DNA of 64,000 nucleotides, taken from assembly GCA_963726405.1 (NCBI GenBank), contig CAVSCF010000010.1, forward strand, positions 37,189-101,188, written 5' to 3'. How positions within the stretch are numbered: the stretch's first letter is position 1; each line of letters opens with the position of its first letter. Below, piece by piece: positions 44,111 to 53,900 of this stretch. Source of the stretch: JAOUJD01 sp963726405 (GTDB lineage: Bacteria; Pseudomonadota; Gammaproteobacteria; Burkholderiales; Burkholderiaceae_F). Made by a program: the position numbers and the translations under genes. The notes under the pieces are model-generated. The model was given only the letters and a program-made list of their open reading frames with translations, was not told the DNA's origin and did no database searches.

Positions 44111-46570
44111 ATGTTTCGAAGCCGGCAGAAAGAAGAAGTGACTTCCAAATCACCCAAGATCAGTGCCGACTCCATCCTGGAGGCGCTGTCCGCCGCCCGC
44201 GCACCGCTCACCCCGGCCGACCTGGCCGAACGGCTCGCGTTGCACGGCGATGAAGACCGATCGGTGTTCAACGCGCAGGTCGAGGAACTGGAGCGGGCCG
44301 GCCGGCTCGTCCGCAATCGCGCCGGCCTGCTGCTCATTGCCGCGCGCGCCAACCTGCTCTCCGGCCAGGTCCAGGGCCATCGCGATGGCTTCGGTTTCCT
44401 GATCCGCGACGACGGCGGGCAGGACCTCGTGCTGTCCGAGCACGAGATGAGCAAGGTGCTGCACGGCGACCGCGTGCTGGCACGCATCACCGGCACCGAC
44501 CGCCGCGGCCGCCCCGAGGGCGAGATCGTCGAGGTCATCGAGCACCGGACCAACAGACTGGTGGGCCGCCTGCTGAACGAGCGCGGCGTGACGATCGTGG
44601 TTCCGGAGGACCAGCGCATCCAGCAGGAGATCCTCGTGCCGCCAGGCTCCGCCCTCACCGCGGAGCCGGGGCAGGTGGTCGTCGTCGAGATCCTGCAGCA
44701 GCCCCAGCGATACGTCCAACCGGTCGGTCGCGTGGTCGAGGTGCTCGGTGCGATCGACGACCCGGGCATGGAGATCGAGATCGCGGTGCGCAAGTTCGCC
44801 GTGCCGCACGAATTCCCCGCCGCAACGCTGGAGCAGGCGCACGCGCTGCCCGACGGTGTGCTGCCCAAGGACTTTCGCGGCCGGGTGGACCTGCGCGACG
44901 TGCCGCTGGTGACCATCGACGGCGAGGATGCGCGCGACTTCGACGATGCCGTGTACTGCGAGCCGATCACGGGGCGGCGCAAGGGCTGGCGCCTGCTCGT
45001 CGCGATTGCCGACGTCAGCCACTACGTGAGGCCGGGCGACGCGATCGACGTCGAGGCGCAGAACCGCTGCACCTCCGTGTACTTCCCGCGCCGCGTGATC
45101 CCCATGCTGCCGGAGAAACTGTCGAACGGCCTGTGCTCGCTGAACCCGAACGTCGACCGCCTCGTCATGGTGTGCGACGCGGTGATCTCGGCCAAGGGCG
45201 GGATCGACGCGTACCAGTTCTACCCGGCGGTGATGCATTCGCACGCACGCCTCACGTACACCGACGTATGGGAGGCGCTTTCGGTCCCCGGCTCCCGGGC
45301 CGGGCAGCGCGTCGGCGACCTGATGCCGCAGCTGCAGAACCTGTATGCGCTCTACGAGACGCTGGCGCAGGCGCGCGAAGCGCGTGGCGCCATCGACCTC
45401 GAGACGACCGAGACCTACATCGTGTGCGATCCGAACGGCCGGATCGACAAGATCCTGCCGCGCGTGCGCAACGACGCGCACAAGCTGATCGAGGAGTGCA
45501 TGCTTGCCGCGAACGTCTGCACGGCGGACTTCCTCGCGCGCGGCAAGCAGCCGAGCCTGTACCGCGTGCACGAGGGGCCGACGCCCGAGCGCCTGGCCAA
45601 CGTGCGCACGCTGCTGAAGACGCTCGGCCTGCATCTCGAAGGCGGCGACGAGCCCGAGCCGTCCGACTACGCGCAGTTGCTGAAGAAGGTGCGCCAGCGG
45701 CCGGACGCGCAGTTGCTGCAGACCGTCCTGCTGCGCTCGATGCAGCAGGCGATCTACAGCCCGCACAACTCGGGCCACTTCGGGCTCGCCTACAAGGCCT
45801 ACACGCACTTCACGTCGCCGATCCGGCGCTATCCGGACCTGCTCGTGCATCGCTCGATCAAGGCGATTCTCGACCGCAAGCCGTACGCGCCGATCGTGAG
45901 CGGAGCGCCGGACGCCGCCTCGGCGCCGCTCGCCGCGCGCGTGGCCTTGCGCAATGCGCAGGCGCGCAAGCAGGGCGCGCCCAACGAGGCGAACGCCGCG
46001 TGGGAGAAGCTGGGGCTCATCTGCTCGGCCAACGAGCGGCGCGCCGACGACGCCTCGCGCGACGTCGAGGCGTGGCTGAAGAGCTACTACATGCGCGAGC
46101 GTGTCGGCGAGACGTTCAGCGGAACCGTCAGTTCGGTGGTGCCGTTCGGGATCTTCATCGTGCTCGACGACCTCTACGTCGAGGGGCTGGTGCATGTGTC
46201 CGAGCTCGGCTCGGAGTACTTCCTCTTCAACGAGGCGCTGCACGAACTGCGCGGCGAGCGCACCGGCCTGCGTTACCGCCTCGGCGATCGGCTCACGGTG
46301 CAGGTGGCGCGGGTCGATCTCGAGGCCCGGCGCATCGAGTTCCGCATGGTCAAGGGCGACACGCGCAAGGCGCTGCTTGCCGGGCCGGCCGAGCCGCGCG
46401 AGAAGGAGAAGAAGCGCGGCGAGAGCGTCGAGGAACGGCGCGATCGCCAGGCCAAGATCGCCCAGCGGCGCGAAGTGCGCCGCGGCCAGTTGCACAAGAT
46501 CGGCAAGAAGGAAAAGAGCGGCAAAACGGCGCGCAAGGTGAAGGTCCGCGTCGCCAAACGGGCGCGCTGA
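44111..46570 (+). CDS. rnr: Ribonuclease R
   Basis: An 819-residue 3'-5' exoribonuclease: N-terminal HTH region (about 15-85), cold-shock domains (about 85-235), the RNB catalytic domain (about 265-600, with DGEDARDFDDAVYCE giving the metal-binding Asp residues and HFTSPIRRYPDL), an S1 domain (about 665-750) and a Lys/Arg-rich tail. It degrades structured RNA and takes part in rRNA and tmRNA quality control. The stop overlaps the rlmB start by one base. Confidence 0.96.
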   Translation: MFRSRQKEEVTSKSPKISADSILEALSAARAPLTPADLAERLALHGDEDRSVFNAQVEELERAGRLVRNRAGLLLIAARANLLSGQVQGHRDGFGFLIRDDGGQDLVLSEHEMSKVLHGDRVLARITGTDRRGRPEGEIVEVIEHRTNRLVGRLLNERGVTIVVPEDQRIQQEILVPPGSALTAEPGQVVVVEILQQPQRYVQPVGRVVEVLGAIDDPGMEIEIAVRKFAVPHEFPAATLEQAHALPDGVLPKDFRGRVDLRDVPLVTIDGEDARDFDDAVYCEPITGRRKGWRLLVAIADVSHYVRPGDAIDVEAQNRCTSVYFPRRVIPMLPEKLSNGLCSLNPNVDRLVMVCDAVISAKGGIDAYQFYPAVMHSHARLTYTDVWEALSVPGSRAGQRVGDLMPQLQNLYALYETLAQAREARGAIDLETTETYIVCDPNGRIDKILPRVRNDAHKLIEECMLAANVCTADFLARGKQPSLYRVHEGPTPERLANVRTLLKTLGLHLEGGDEPEPSDYAQLLKKVRQRPDAQLLQTVLLRSMQQAIYSPHNSGHFGLAYKAYTHFTSPIRRYPDLLVHRSIKAILDRKPYAPIVSGAPDAASAPLAARVALRNAQARKQGAPNEANAAWEKLGLICSANERRADDASRDVEAWLKSYYMRERVGETFSGTVSSVVPFGIFIVLDDLYVEGLVHVSELGSEYFLFNEALHELRGERTGLRYRLGDRLTVQVARVDLEARRIEFRMVKGDTRKALLAGPAEPREKEKKRGESVEERRDRQAKIAQRREVRRGQLHKIGKKEKSGKTARKVKVRVAKRAR

Positions 46571-47331
46571 TGGCCGACCAGCGCATGGCCGACAAACGCA
46601 TTCTCGCGGGCTTCCACGCCGTCAGCGCCAGGTTGCGGCACGCGCCGCAGACCATCGAGGCCATCTACGTCGACGCGCGGCGCCGTGACGGACGCATGAC
46701 CCAACTGCAGCAGCGCGCGGCGGAGACGAAAGTGAAGGTCGTGCCCGCCGATCCGGAGCGCCTGCGCGCCCTGGCGGGCGAGGCGCCGCACCAGGGGGTG
46801 GTGGCGGTGGCCGCGCAGCTCGACCAGGCGCTGAGCCTCGACGATGTCCTGAACGAGGTCGGCCCCGAAACCCTGCTGTTGCTGCTCGACGGCGTCACCG
46901 ACCCGCGCAATCTCGGGGCGTGCCTGCGCGTGGCCGAAGCGGCGGGCGTGCAGGCGGTGATCGTCCCGCGCGACCGCTCCGTCGGCCTCACGCCGGTGGC
47001 CCTGAAGGCCGCCGCGGGCGCGGCCGAAGCGGTGCCGCTGCTCGCGGTCACCAACCTCGCGCGCGCGATGGACGACCTGCGCGACGCCGGTGTGCGACTC
47101 GTCGGCGCGGCGGGCGAGGCCGAGCAGTCCCTGTTCGACATGGACCTCACCGGCCCCCTCGCGTGGGTCCTCGGCGCCGAGGGCAGCGGACTGCGCCGCC
47201 TGACGCGCGAACGCTGCGACGTGCTGGCGCGCATCCCGATCGTGGGCCAGGTGGAAAGCCTCAACGTTTCGGTGGCCACCGGGATCTGCCTGTACGAAGC
47301 CGTGCGGCAGCGGGGCGCCGCGTCGGCCTAG
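46570..47331 (+). CDS. rlmB: 23S rRNA (guanosine-2'-O-)-methyltransferase RlmB
   Basis: A 253-residue SPOUT (TrmH-type) methyltransferase: an N-terminal substrate-binding domain (about 8-80) and a knotted C-terminal domain with LDGVTDPRNLGACLR, VLGAEGSGLRRL and ESLNVSVATGICLYE. Methylates G2251 of 23S rRNA. rnr-rlmB order is conserved. ATG 46570 overlaps the rnr stop; ATG 46585 is an alternative. Confidence 0.95.
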   Translation: MADQRMADKRILAGFHAVSARLRHAPQTIEAIYVDARRRDGRMTQLQQRAAETKVKVVPADPERLRALAGEAPHQGVVAVAAQLDQALSLDDVLNEVGPETLLLLLDGVTDPRNLGACLRVAEAAGVQAVIVPRDRSVGLTPVALKAAAGAAEAVPLLAVTNLARAMDDLRDAGVRLVGAAGEAEQSLFDMDLTGPLAWVLGAEGSGLRRLTRERCDVLARIPIVGQVESLNVSVATGICLYEAVRQRGAASA

Positions 47332-47397
47332 GGCACGATTTTCGCCGGTCGCTCTCGGCCCGCGTTCGACGATCCTCTTGATCCGGCCCGGCGCCGG

Positions 47398-48423
47398 GTG
47401 CACGATTTCCTCATGCTCGCCACGCTGTTCGGAGTTCTGTTCCTCGCCTTCTTCACCCTGATGCCGCTGCAGTGGGTGGAGATGGGTGCGCCCTGGGCGT
47501 CGATCGCGGTGGCGTTCGTCGCGATTCCGTTGATCGACGCGCTGGTTGGTCATCCCCGCCGCGACGCCGCGCAGCCGCGGCCGATTCCCTTCGTGCGGTG
47601 GATCCCACGGCTGCAGTTGCCGCTTCAGGCCGCTCTGCTGATCGGCGCCGTCCGCGTGGCCCCCGAGTTGCCGATGGGGCAACTGATGGTGTTCGCGTTC
47701 GCGGTCGGCTCGGTGACCGGTGGCATGGGGATCACCATCGCGCACGAACTCGGCCATCGCGCGTCGCGGCTCGATCGCGCGATCGCCAAGGCGCTTCTCG
47801 TCAGCGTCGCCTATGGGCATTTCTTCGTGGAGCACGTGCGCGGGCATCACGTGCGCGTCGCCACTCCGGACGATCCGGCGACCGCGCCGCGCGGCATGTC
47901 GGTGTACCGCTTCATCGTGCGCTCGGTCATCGGGAGCTTCGCCCATGCTTGGCGCCTCGAGCAGATGCGACTCCATCGCAGCGGACGCTCGGCCTGGCAT
48001 CCGTCCAACTGGGTGCTGACCGGGTCGCTGCTGTCGGTCGTCTTGCTGGGCGCGGCGTGGTGGATGGCCGGTCCCAGCGGGGCACTGCTCTTCGCGCTGC
48101 AGGCCGTGTGGGCCTTCGTGCTGCTCGAGATCATCAATTACGTCGAGCACTACGGGCTGCAGCGCCGGCGCATCGACGGCCGCTACGAGCCGGTCCGGGA
48201 AGAGCACTCCTGGAATGCGGACTTCACCGTCAGCAACTGGGTGCTGTTCAACCTGCAGCTTCATTCCGATCACCACGCGCACATGAACAAGCCCTTCGAG
48301 CAGTTGCGTACGGTGGCCGATGCGCCGCAACTGCCGGCCGGCTATCCGGCGATGGTGCTGCTCGCGCTCGTTCCCCCGCTGTGGTTCGCGGTGATGGATC
48401 CCCGCCTGCCGGCACGCGCGTGA
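47398..48423 (+). CDS. AlkB-like integral-membrane alkane/fatty-acyl monooxygenase
   Basis: A 341-residue membrane protein with about six hydrophobic helices and all histidine boxes of the AlkB/XylM non-heme di-iron family: HELGH, EHVRGHH, NYVEHYG and LHSDHHAH. Such enzymes hydroxylate alkanes or related chains at a terminal carbon using rubredoxin or ferredoxin. No electron-transfer partner gene is in the window, so the substrate is open. Start GTG 47398 is uncertain. It overlaps the sirtuin start by 4 bases. Confidence 0.88.
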   Translation: MHDFLMLATLFGVLFLAFFTLMPLQWVEMGAPWASIAVAFVAIPLIDALVGHPRRDAAQPRPIPFVRWIPRLQLPLQAALLIGAVRVAPELPMGQLMVFAFAVGSVTGGMGITIAHELGHRASRLDRAIAKALLVSVAYGHFFVEHVRGHHVRVATPDDPATAPRGMSVYRFIVRSVIGSFAHAWRLEQMRLHRSGRSAWHPSNWVLTGSLLSVVLLGAAWWMAGPSGALLFALQAVWAFVLLEIINYVEHYGLQRRRIDGRYEPVREEHSWNADFTVSNWVLFNLQLHSDHHAHMNKPFEQLRTVADAPQLPAGYPAMVLLALVPPLWFAVMDPRLPARA

Positions 48424-49157
48424 GCGCCATCGACACCGCCCGTGCGGCACTGGCCGCGGCGCGCCACGTCGTCGTGTTGACGGGAGCGGGCATCTCGGCC
48501 GAAAGCGGGATTCCGACATTCCGGGATGCGCAGACGGGGCTGTGGGCCCGCTACGACCCGATGCAACTCGCGACGGAGGAGGGCTTTCGGGCCGACCCCT
48601 CGCTCGTCTGGCGCTGGTATGCGTGGCGGCGCGATCTGGTCGCCCGGTCCGAGCCGAACGCAGGGCACCGGGCGCTTGCGACGGCCGAGGGGCGCTTCGA
48701 GCGGTTCCGCGTGATCACGCAGAACGTCGACGGCCTGCACGCGCGCGCGGGCAGCACCGACCTGATCGAACTGCACGGCAACATCATGCGGACCATCTGC
48801 CTCGAGCAGTGCGGCTTCAGCGAGGCATCGCCGGAGCGATTGCCGGCGGGCGAGCCGCCGCGCTGCCCGCACTGCGGGTCGTGGTTGCGGCCGGGCGTCG
48901 TGTGGTTCGGCGAGATGCTCGATCCCGGCTCGCTGCAGGACGCGGCGGCCGAGGCGGGGCAGTGCGACGTGATGCTCGTCGTCGGGACATCCGGGCTGGT
49001 CTACCCGGCGGCCGGCTTGCCGGCGGGCGCACGGCGGCGCGGCGCGGCGGTCATCACGGTGAATCCGGAGCCCACCGAACTCGACCGCCTCGCCACCGCC
49101 TGTGTGCGCGGCAAGGCGGCCGAGACCCTGCCCGCGCTGCTGGCGGCTGCGCACTGA
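48420..49157 (+). CDS. cobB: NAD-dependent protein deacylase (sirtuin, CobB type)
   Basis: A 245-residue Sir2 enzyme: NAD-binding GAGISAESGIPTFR, QNVDGLH, the catalytic His in IELHGN, a zinc site formed by Cys in CLEQCG and CPHCG, and VVGTSGLVYPAAGLP. The YAWR segment matches the YxxR pattern of class III sirtuins (SIRT5/CobB), suggesting activity on succinyl- or malonyl-lysine as well as acetyl-lysine. It starts at GTG 48420, overlapping the monooxygenase stop. Confidence 0.92.
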   Translation: MSAIDTARAALAAARHVVVLTGAGISAESGIPTFRDAQTGLWARYDPMQLATEEGFRADPSLVWRWYAWRRDLVARSEPNAGHRALATAEGRFERFRVITQNVDGLHARAGSTDLIELHGNIMRTICLEQCGFSEASPERLPAGEPPRCPHCGSWLRPGVVWFGEMLDPGSLQDAAAEAGQCDVMLVVGTSGLVYPAAGLPAGARRRGAAVITVNPEPTELDRLATACVRGKAAETLPALLAAAH

Positions 49158-49175
49158 ACGGCCGACCGGAACGAC

Positions 49176-49205
49176 TTGTCCACAATCGGCTTTCCGAGCT
49201 AGAAT
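49176..49205 (+). promoter_or_regulatory. Likely sigma-70 promoter of the rpsF operon
   Basis: TTGTCC (49176-49181) and TAGAAT (49200-49205) are separated by 18 bases and lie about 113 bases before rpsF, leaving an untranslated leader of about 105 bases. Confidence 0.6.
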
Positions 49206-49318
49206 CGCAGGCTTTTCAAGCCCTTGCGTCCGCCAGGACCGTTCGGGCTTCCTTGCCACACCGCGGACGACGCCACGGGTGGCTCAATCCACAGGGAATC
49301 AAGAAGGAGAACCGTCGA

Positions 49319-49726
49319 ATGCGTCATTACGAAATCTGTTTCATCGTCCACCCGGATCAGAGCGAGCAGGTGCCCGCGATGATCGAGCGGTACCGGACGC
49401 TGATCACGGGCGCCAAGGGCACCGTGCATCGGGTCGAGGACTGGGGCCGCCGTCAGCTGGCGTACCCGATCGAGAAGCTCGTCAAGGCCCACTACGTCCT
49501 GATGAACATCGAGTGCGACGGCAAGACGCTGGACGAACTCGAGAACGGCTTCCGCTACAACGATGCCGTGCTGCGCCACCTGACGATCAAGCTGAAGAAG
49601 GCCGAGACGTCCGCGTCGCCGATGATGAAGGTCGTCGAGCGCGAAGAGGCGAAGAAGGCCGCTTCCGAGCCTGCTGCTGCCGCGGCCCCGGCCCCGGCGC
49701 CGGCCCAGGCAGCCGCGGCGGCCTGA
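49319..49726 (+). CDS. rpsF: 30S ribosomal protein S6
   Basis: A 135-residue S6: MRHYEICFIVHPDQSEQVPA, DWGRRQLAYPIEKLVKAHYV and a C-terminal Ala/Pro-rich tail (from about 112) longer than in E. coli without its Glu repeats. It pairs with S18 on the 30S platform. AAGGAGAA lies before ATG 49319. First gene of rpsF-priB-rpsR-rplI. Confidence 0.97.
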   Translation: MRHYEICFIVHPDQSEQVPAMIERYRTLITGAKGTVHRVEDWGRRQLAYPIEKLVKAHYVLMNIECDGKTLDELENGFRYNDAVLRHLTIKLKKAETSASPMMKVVEREEAKKAASEPAAAAAPAPAPAQAAAAA

Positions 49727-49758
49727 GCCGAACAGGAGAGGCGAGCAACGACGAACGC

Positions 49759-50058
49759 GTGAACCAGGTCCGGCTACGGGCGGCACCGGTGGCGAAGAGC
49801 GCGCTGCGCTACACCCCGGCAGGCATCCCGGTCACGGAACTGAGCCTGCGCCATGAGGGCGCGGTCAGCGAGGCAGGCATCGAGCGACAGCTGGGGTTCG
49901 AATTCCCGGCGGTGGCAGTCGGACCGATAGCCGTTGCCCTGGACCGCGAACCGCTCGGCAAGGCCCTCGACATCGGGGGGTTCATCGCGCCGAAGAACCG
50001 CCGCTCCAGCCGATTGATCGTTCACATCACCGAATACGCGTGTAGCGAAGCAAATTAA
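49759..50058 (+). CDS. priB: Primosomal replication protein PriB
   Basis: A 99-residue OB-fold, single-strand DNA binding protein (ALRYTPAGIPVTELSLRHEG, then GFIAPKNRRSSRLIVHITEY), a small relative of SSB that helps PriA restart stalled forks. Starts at GTG 49759; no ATG is available. The AGGAGAGG ribosome-site-like sequence is about 18 bases upstream, farther than usual. Its place between rpsF and rpsR is diagnostic. Confidence 0.92.
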   Translation: MNQVRLRAAPVAKSALRYTPAGIPVTELSLRHEGAVSEAGIERQLGFEFPAVAVGPIAVALDREPLGKALDIGGFIAPKNRRSSRLIVHITEYACSEAN

Positions 50059-50069
50059 GGGAGTCTGAA

Positions 50070-50354
50070 ATGGCATTTGGAGCACGAGGCAAGGGCAAGG
50101 GGAAGGGCAAGCCGCGGCGCAACGACAAGCAGAACGCGCTGTTCAAGCGCAAGCGGTTCTGCCGGTTCACCGCGGAGAAGGTCGAGCAGATCGACTACAA
50201 GGATGTCGAGACGCTGCGCGACTTCGTCGGCGAGAACGGGAAGATCACCCCGGCCCGCCTGACGGGCACCAAGGCGCACTACCAGCGCCAGCTCGACACG
50301 GCGATCAAGCGCGCGCGCTTCCTGGCGCTGCTGCCGTACACCGATACGCACTGA
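50070..50354 (+). CDS. rpsR: 30S ribosomal protein S18
   Basis: A 94-residue basic protein with a Gly/Lys-rich N-terminus and the S18 core FKRKRFCRFTAEKVEQIDYKD, then LTGTKAHYQRQLDTAIKRAR. It starts 11 bases after priB, with GGGAG upstream. Confidence 0.97.
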   Translation: MAFGARGKGKGKGKPRRNDKQNALFKRKRFCRFTAEKVEQIDYKDVETLRDFVGENGKITPARLTGTKAHYQRQLDTAIKRARFLALLPYTDTH

Positions 50355-50376
50355 TCACGGAGCGAGGAGAAACCCA

Positions 50377-50829
50377 ATGCAAATCATCCTCCTGGAAAGA
50401 GTCGCCAACCTCGGCCAGCTCGGCGAGGTGGTCAAGGTCAAGGAAGGCTATGCCCGCAACTTCCTGATCCCGCAAGGCAAGGCGCGCCGCGCCACCGAAA
50501 CGGCCATCAAGGAGTTCGAAGCGCGTCGTGCCGACCTGGAAAAGGCCCAGGCCGACCGCCTGAGCGCCGCCCAGAGCGTCGGCGAGAAGCTCAACGGAGC
50601 CACGGTCCGCATCGCCGCCAAGGCCGGTGTCGACGGACGCCTGTTCGGTTCCGTGACGAACTACGACATCTCCGAATCGCTGACCAAGCAGGGCTTCGAA
50701 GTGAACAAGTCCCAGATCCGCATGCCGCAAGGCCCGCTGAAGACCGTCGGGGAACATCACGTGACGGTCGCGCTGCACAGCGACGTGCTGGCGGAGGTCA
50801 CGATCACGGTGGTCGGCGAGCAGGGCTGA
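50377..50829 (+). CDS. rplI: 50S ribosomal protein L9
   Basis: A 150-residue L9: N-terminal domain MQIILLERVANLGQLGEVVK with GYARNFLIPQGKA, long connecting helix (about 45-78) and C-terminal domain. GGAGA precedes the ATG. Ends the ribosomal group before a strong terminator. Confidence 0.97.
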   Translation: MQIILLERVANLGQLGEVVKVKEGYARNFLIPQGKARRATETAIKEFEARRADLEKAQADRLSAAQSVGEKLNGATVRIAAKAGVDGRLFGSVTNYDISESLTKQGFEVNKSQIRMPQGPLKTVGEHHVTVALHSDVLAEVTITVVGEQG

Positions 50830-50869
50830 CGCCACCCGCCAACTGATCCAGGACAACCTGATCAACGAT

Positions 50870-50900
50870 AACGGCGGCCCTCGGGCCGCCGTTGTCGTTT
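50870..50900 (+). terminator. Terminator of the rpsF-rplI operon
   Basis: 11-bp stem AACGGCGGCCC / GGGCCGCCGTT with a very short loop (TC), followed by GTCGTTTTC. Confidence 0.8.
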
Positions 50901-50942
50901 TCGCGGGGTGCGATGGCGCCGAAACGGAGGCACTCGCGCTTG

Positions 50943-50948
50943 TATAGT
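50943..50948 (+). promoter_or_regulatory. Possible -10 element of dnaB
   Basis: TATAGT lies 40 bases before the GTG start of dnaB and after the rplI terminator. The -35 region is poor. Confidence 0.4.
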
Positions 50949-50988
50949 GCTGTGCCTGCCCCGTCGTTCCTTCTTCGCACCGCCTTCC

Positions 50989-53900
50989 GTGAACCAGCCT
51001 CTCGATCCGCAACTCGCGGCCGTCCGCACCCCGCCGCACTCCATCGAGGCCGAACAGTCCGTCCTGGGCGGACTGTTGATCGACAACGCCGCCTGGGACC
51101 GCATCGCGGACCTGGTCGGCGTGGGCGACTTCTACCGGCAGGACCACAAGCTGATTTTCGGCGCGATCAGCCGGCTCATCGACACCGGCAAGCCGGCCGA
51201 TGCCGTGACCGTGTTCGAAGCCCTGCGAAATTCCGGCAAGGTGGACGACGCCGGCGGCCTGGTCTACCTCAACACGCTCGCGCAGAACACGCCTTCGGCC
51301 GCCAACATCCGCCGCTATGCCGAGATCGTGCGCGAACGCTCGGTCCTGCGCCGACTGGTCACGGCGGGCGACGAGATCGCCACCAGCGCGCTGAACCCGG
51401 CCGGCCGGGACACCAAGCAGATCCTCGACGACGCGGAGACCAAGGTCTTCCAGATCGCAGAGGAGGGCGCCCGCGGGCGCCAGGGCTTCCAGGACATCCA
51501 GCCGCTCCTGACCAAGGTCGTCGAGCGCATCCAGGAACTGTTCGAACGCGCGGACCCGTCCGACGTCACCGGCGTTCCCACGGGCTACACCGACCTCGAC
51601 TCGAAGACGTCCGGGTTCCAGCCGGGTGATCTCGTGATCGTCGCCGGAAGACCCGCAATGGGCAAGGCCCAGCCCCTCGACGCATTGGTCAAGACCCGAA
51701 CGTCGTGGAAGCCCATCGGCGAACTCGAGGTGGGCGACGCGCTCGCGTCGGTCGACGGCGCGCCCTCGATCGTCACCGGCGTGTTTCCGCAGGGCGTAAG
51801 GGCGGTGCAGCGGATCACTTTCTCGGACGGTCGCTCCGCCGAGTGCTGCGATGAGCATCTCTGGCGCGTGTATTACCGCACGTGGCCCGCCCCGCGGCTG
51901 ATGACGACAGCGCAGATCCGCTGCGCGCTTGAGCGCAAGCGCTACCAGGGTCGTCTTTGGATCGATGTGCCGTCGGGCGACTTCGGCCACCAAGACGCGT
52001 TGCCCATCCATCCGTGGGTGCTTGGCGCCCTGATCGGCGACGGTCGCCTCGGAGGCACCAGTCCGCTCTTCTCGAACGCCGACGAGCCCACGCTCGCGCG
52101 GATGCGCGAGTGCGCAGGCGCCGGGCTCGAACTGGTTCACGCCGGCGGAGTGGACTGGCGAATCGTCCAGGAGCATCGCGGACGGCTCAAGGGCGTCCAG
52201 GGATCGATCGAGAATCCGCTGGGCAAGGCATTGCGTGCGCTGGGGCTCTGGCAGATCCAGAGCCATGAGAAGTTCATTCCTTCCGAGTATCTCGGAGCGA
52301 GGCGCGAGGATCGACTTGCGCTGCTTCAGGGCTTGCTCGATACCGACGGATGGGTCGAGCGCTGGGGAAGCGTTCGCTTTACCACGACGAGCCGAACGCT
52401 GGCCCTGCAGGTGGTCGAACTGGTGCGATCGCTCGGAGGGTGGTGCTCGACGTCCGAACGGACTCCGAAGTACACGTACAAGGGCGAGAAGCGCACGGGT
52501 CGGCCTGCCTACACGCTCTGCATTTCGCACCAGAACGCACGGACATTGTTTTCCGCGCCGAGCAAGGTCGAGCGCGCGCTCGAGAATCGCACGATCCAGA
52601 AGCGCCTCACGATCCGCTCGGTCGAAGTCAGCCGCGAGGCGGATTGCCGGTGCATTGCCGTCAGCCACCCGTCGCGCCTGTACATCACCAACGACTACGT
52701 CGTTACCCACAACACGTCGTTCGCGCTGAACATCGGCGAGCACGTCGCCATCGACAAGGGCATGCCGGTCGCGGTGTTCTCCATGGAGATGGGTGCGACG
52801 CAGCTTGCGCTGCGCATGCTCAGTTCCGTCGGCAGGCTCGATCAGCAGCGGTTGCGCACGGGTCGTCTTTTCGACGAAGACTGGCCCAAGCTCACTGCCG
52901 CCATCCAGAAGATGCACGAGGCGCCGATCTACATCGACGAGACGCCGGCGATGACCGCGATCGACCTGCGCGCGCGAGCGCGCCGGCTTGCGCGCACCTG
53001 CGGCCGGCTCGGCCTGATCATCGTCGACTACCTGCAGCTGATGAGCGGCAGCTCGGGTTCGAACGAGAACCGCGCCACCGAGATCTCCGAGATATCGCGC
53101 GGACTGAAGGCGCTTGCGAAGGAACTGGCGGTGCCCGTCATCGCACTTTCGCAGCTGAACCGGACCGTGGAGTCGCGCACCGACAAGCGCCCGGTCATGT
53201 CGGACCTGCGCGAGTGCGTGACAGGCGATACGCTGGTGTGGCTCGCGGACGGCCGGCGTGTGCCGATCGCCGAACTCGTCGGCACGACGCCGCAGGTGCA
53301 CGCCGTGACGCCGTCGCAACGCGTCGTGCAGACCTTCTCCGATGCGGTCTGGTCCGTGGGCCGCAAGCCGGTGCTGTGCATGAAGCTCGCGAGCGGCCGC
53401 ATGCTGCGCGCGACCGCCGGGCATCGTGTGCTGACCGGAAACGGGTGGAAAGAACTCGGCGAATGCGCCGTCGGTGAACGTGTGGCCCTTGCTCGCCGCG
53501 TGCCCGAGCCGGTGCAAACGCAGCCGTGGGCGGAAAGCGAGCTCGTGCTGTTCGCGCACCTCGTGGGTGACGGCAGCTACGTTCGCCACCAGCCGCTTCG
53601 CTACACGACGGCCTCCGAAGACAACAGCCGGGTCGTGCGCGAAGCCGCGGAGGCGATGGGCTCCACCGTGACTCGCCACGCAGGGCGTGGACAGTGGCAT
53701 CAGCTCGTCATTGCGGGCAACGGGAGCCGCTGGACTCCTGCCGGGGTCGGTGCGTGGCTCAAGCGCCTGGGGGTGCACGGGCAACGGTCGCACGAGAAGC
53801 ATCTGCCTGAATCGCTGTTCCAGGTGCCCGATGCACAGCTCGCGCTGTTCCTGCGCCACTTGTGGGCGACCGACGGCTGCATTGCCGTGAGGGCGCCGGG

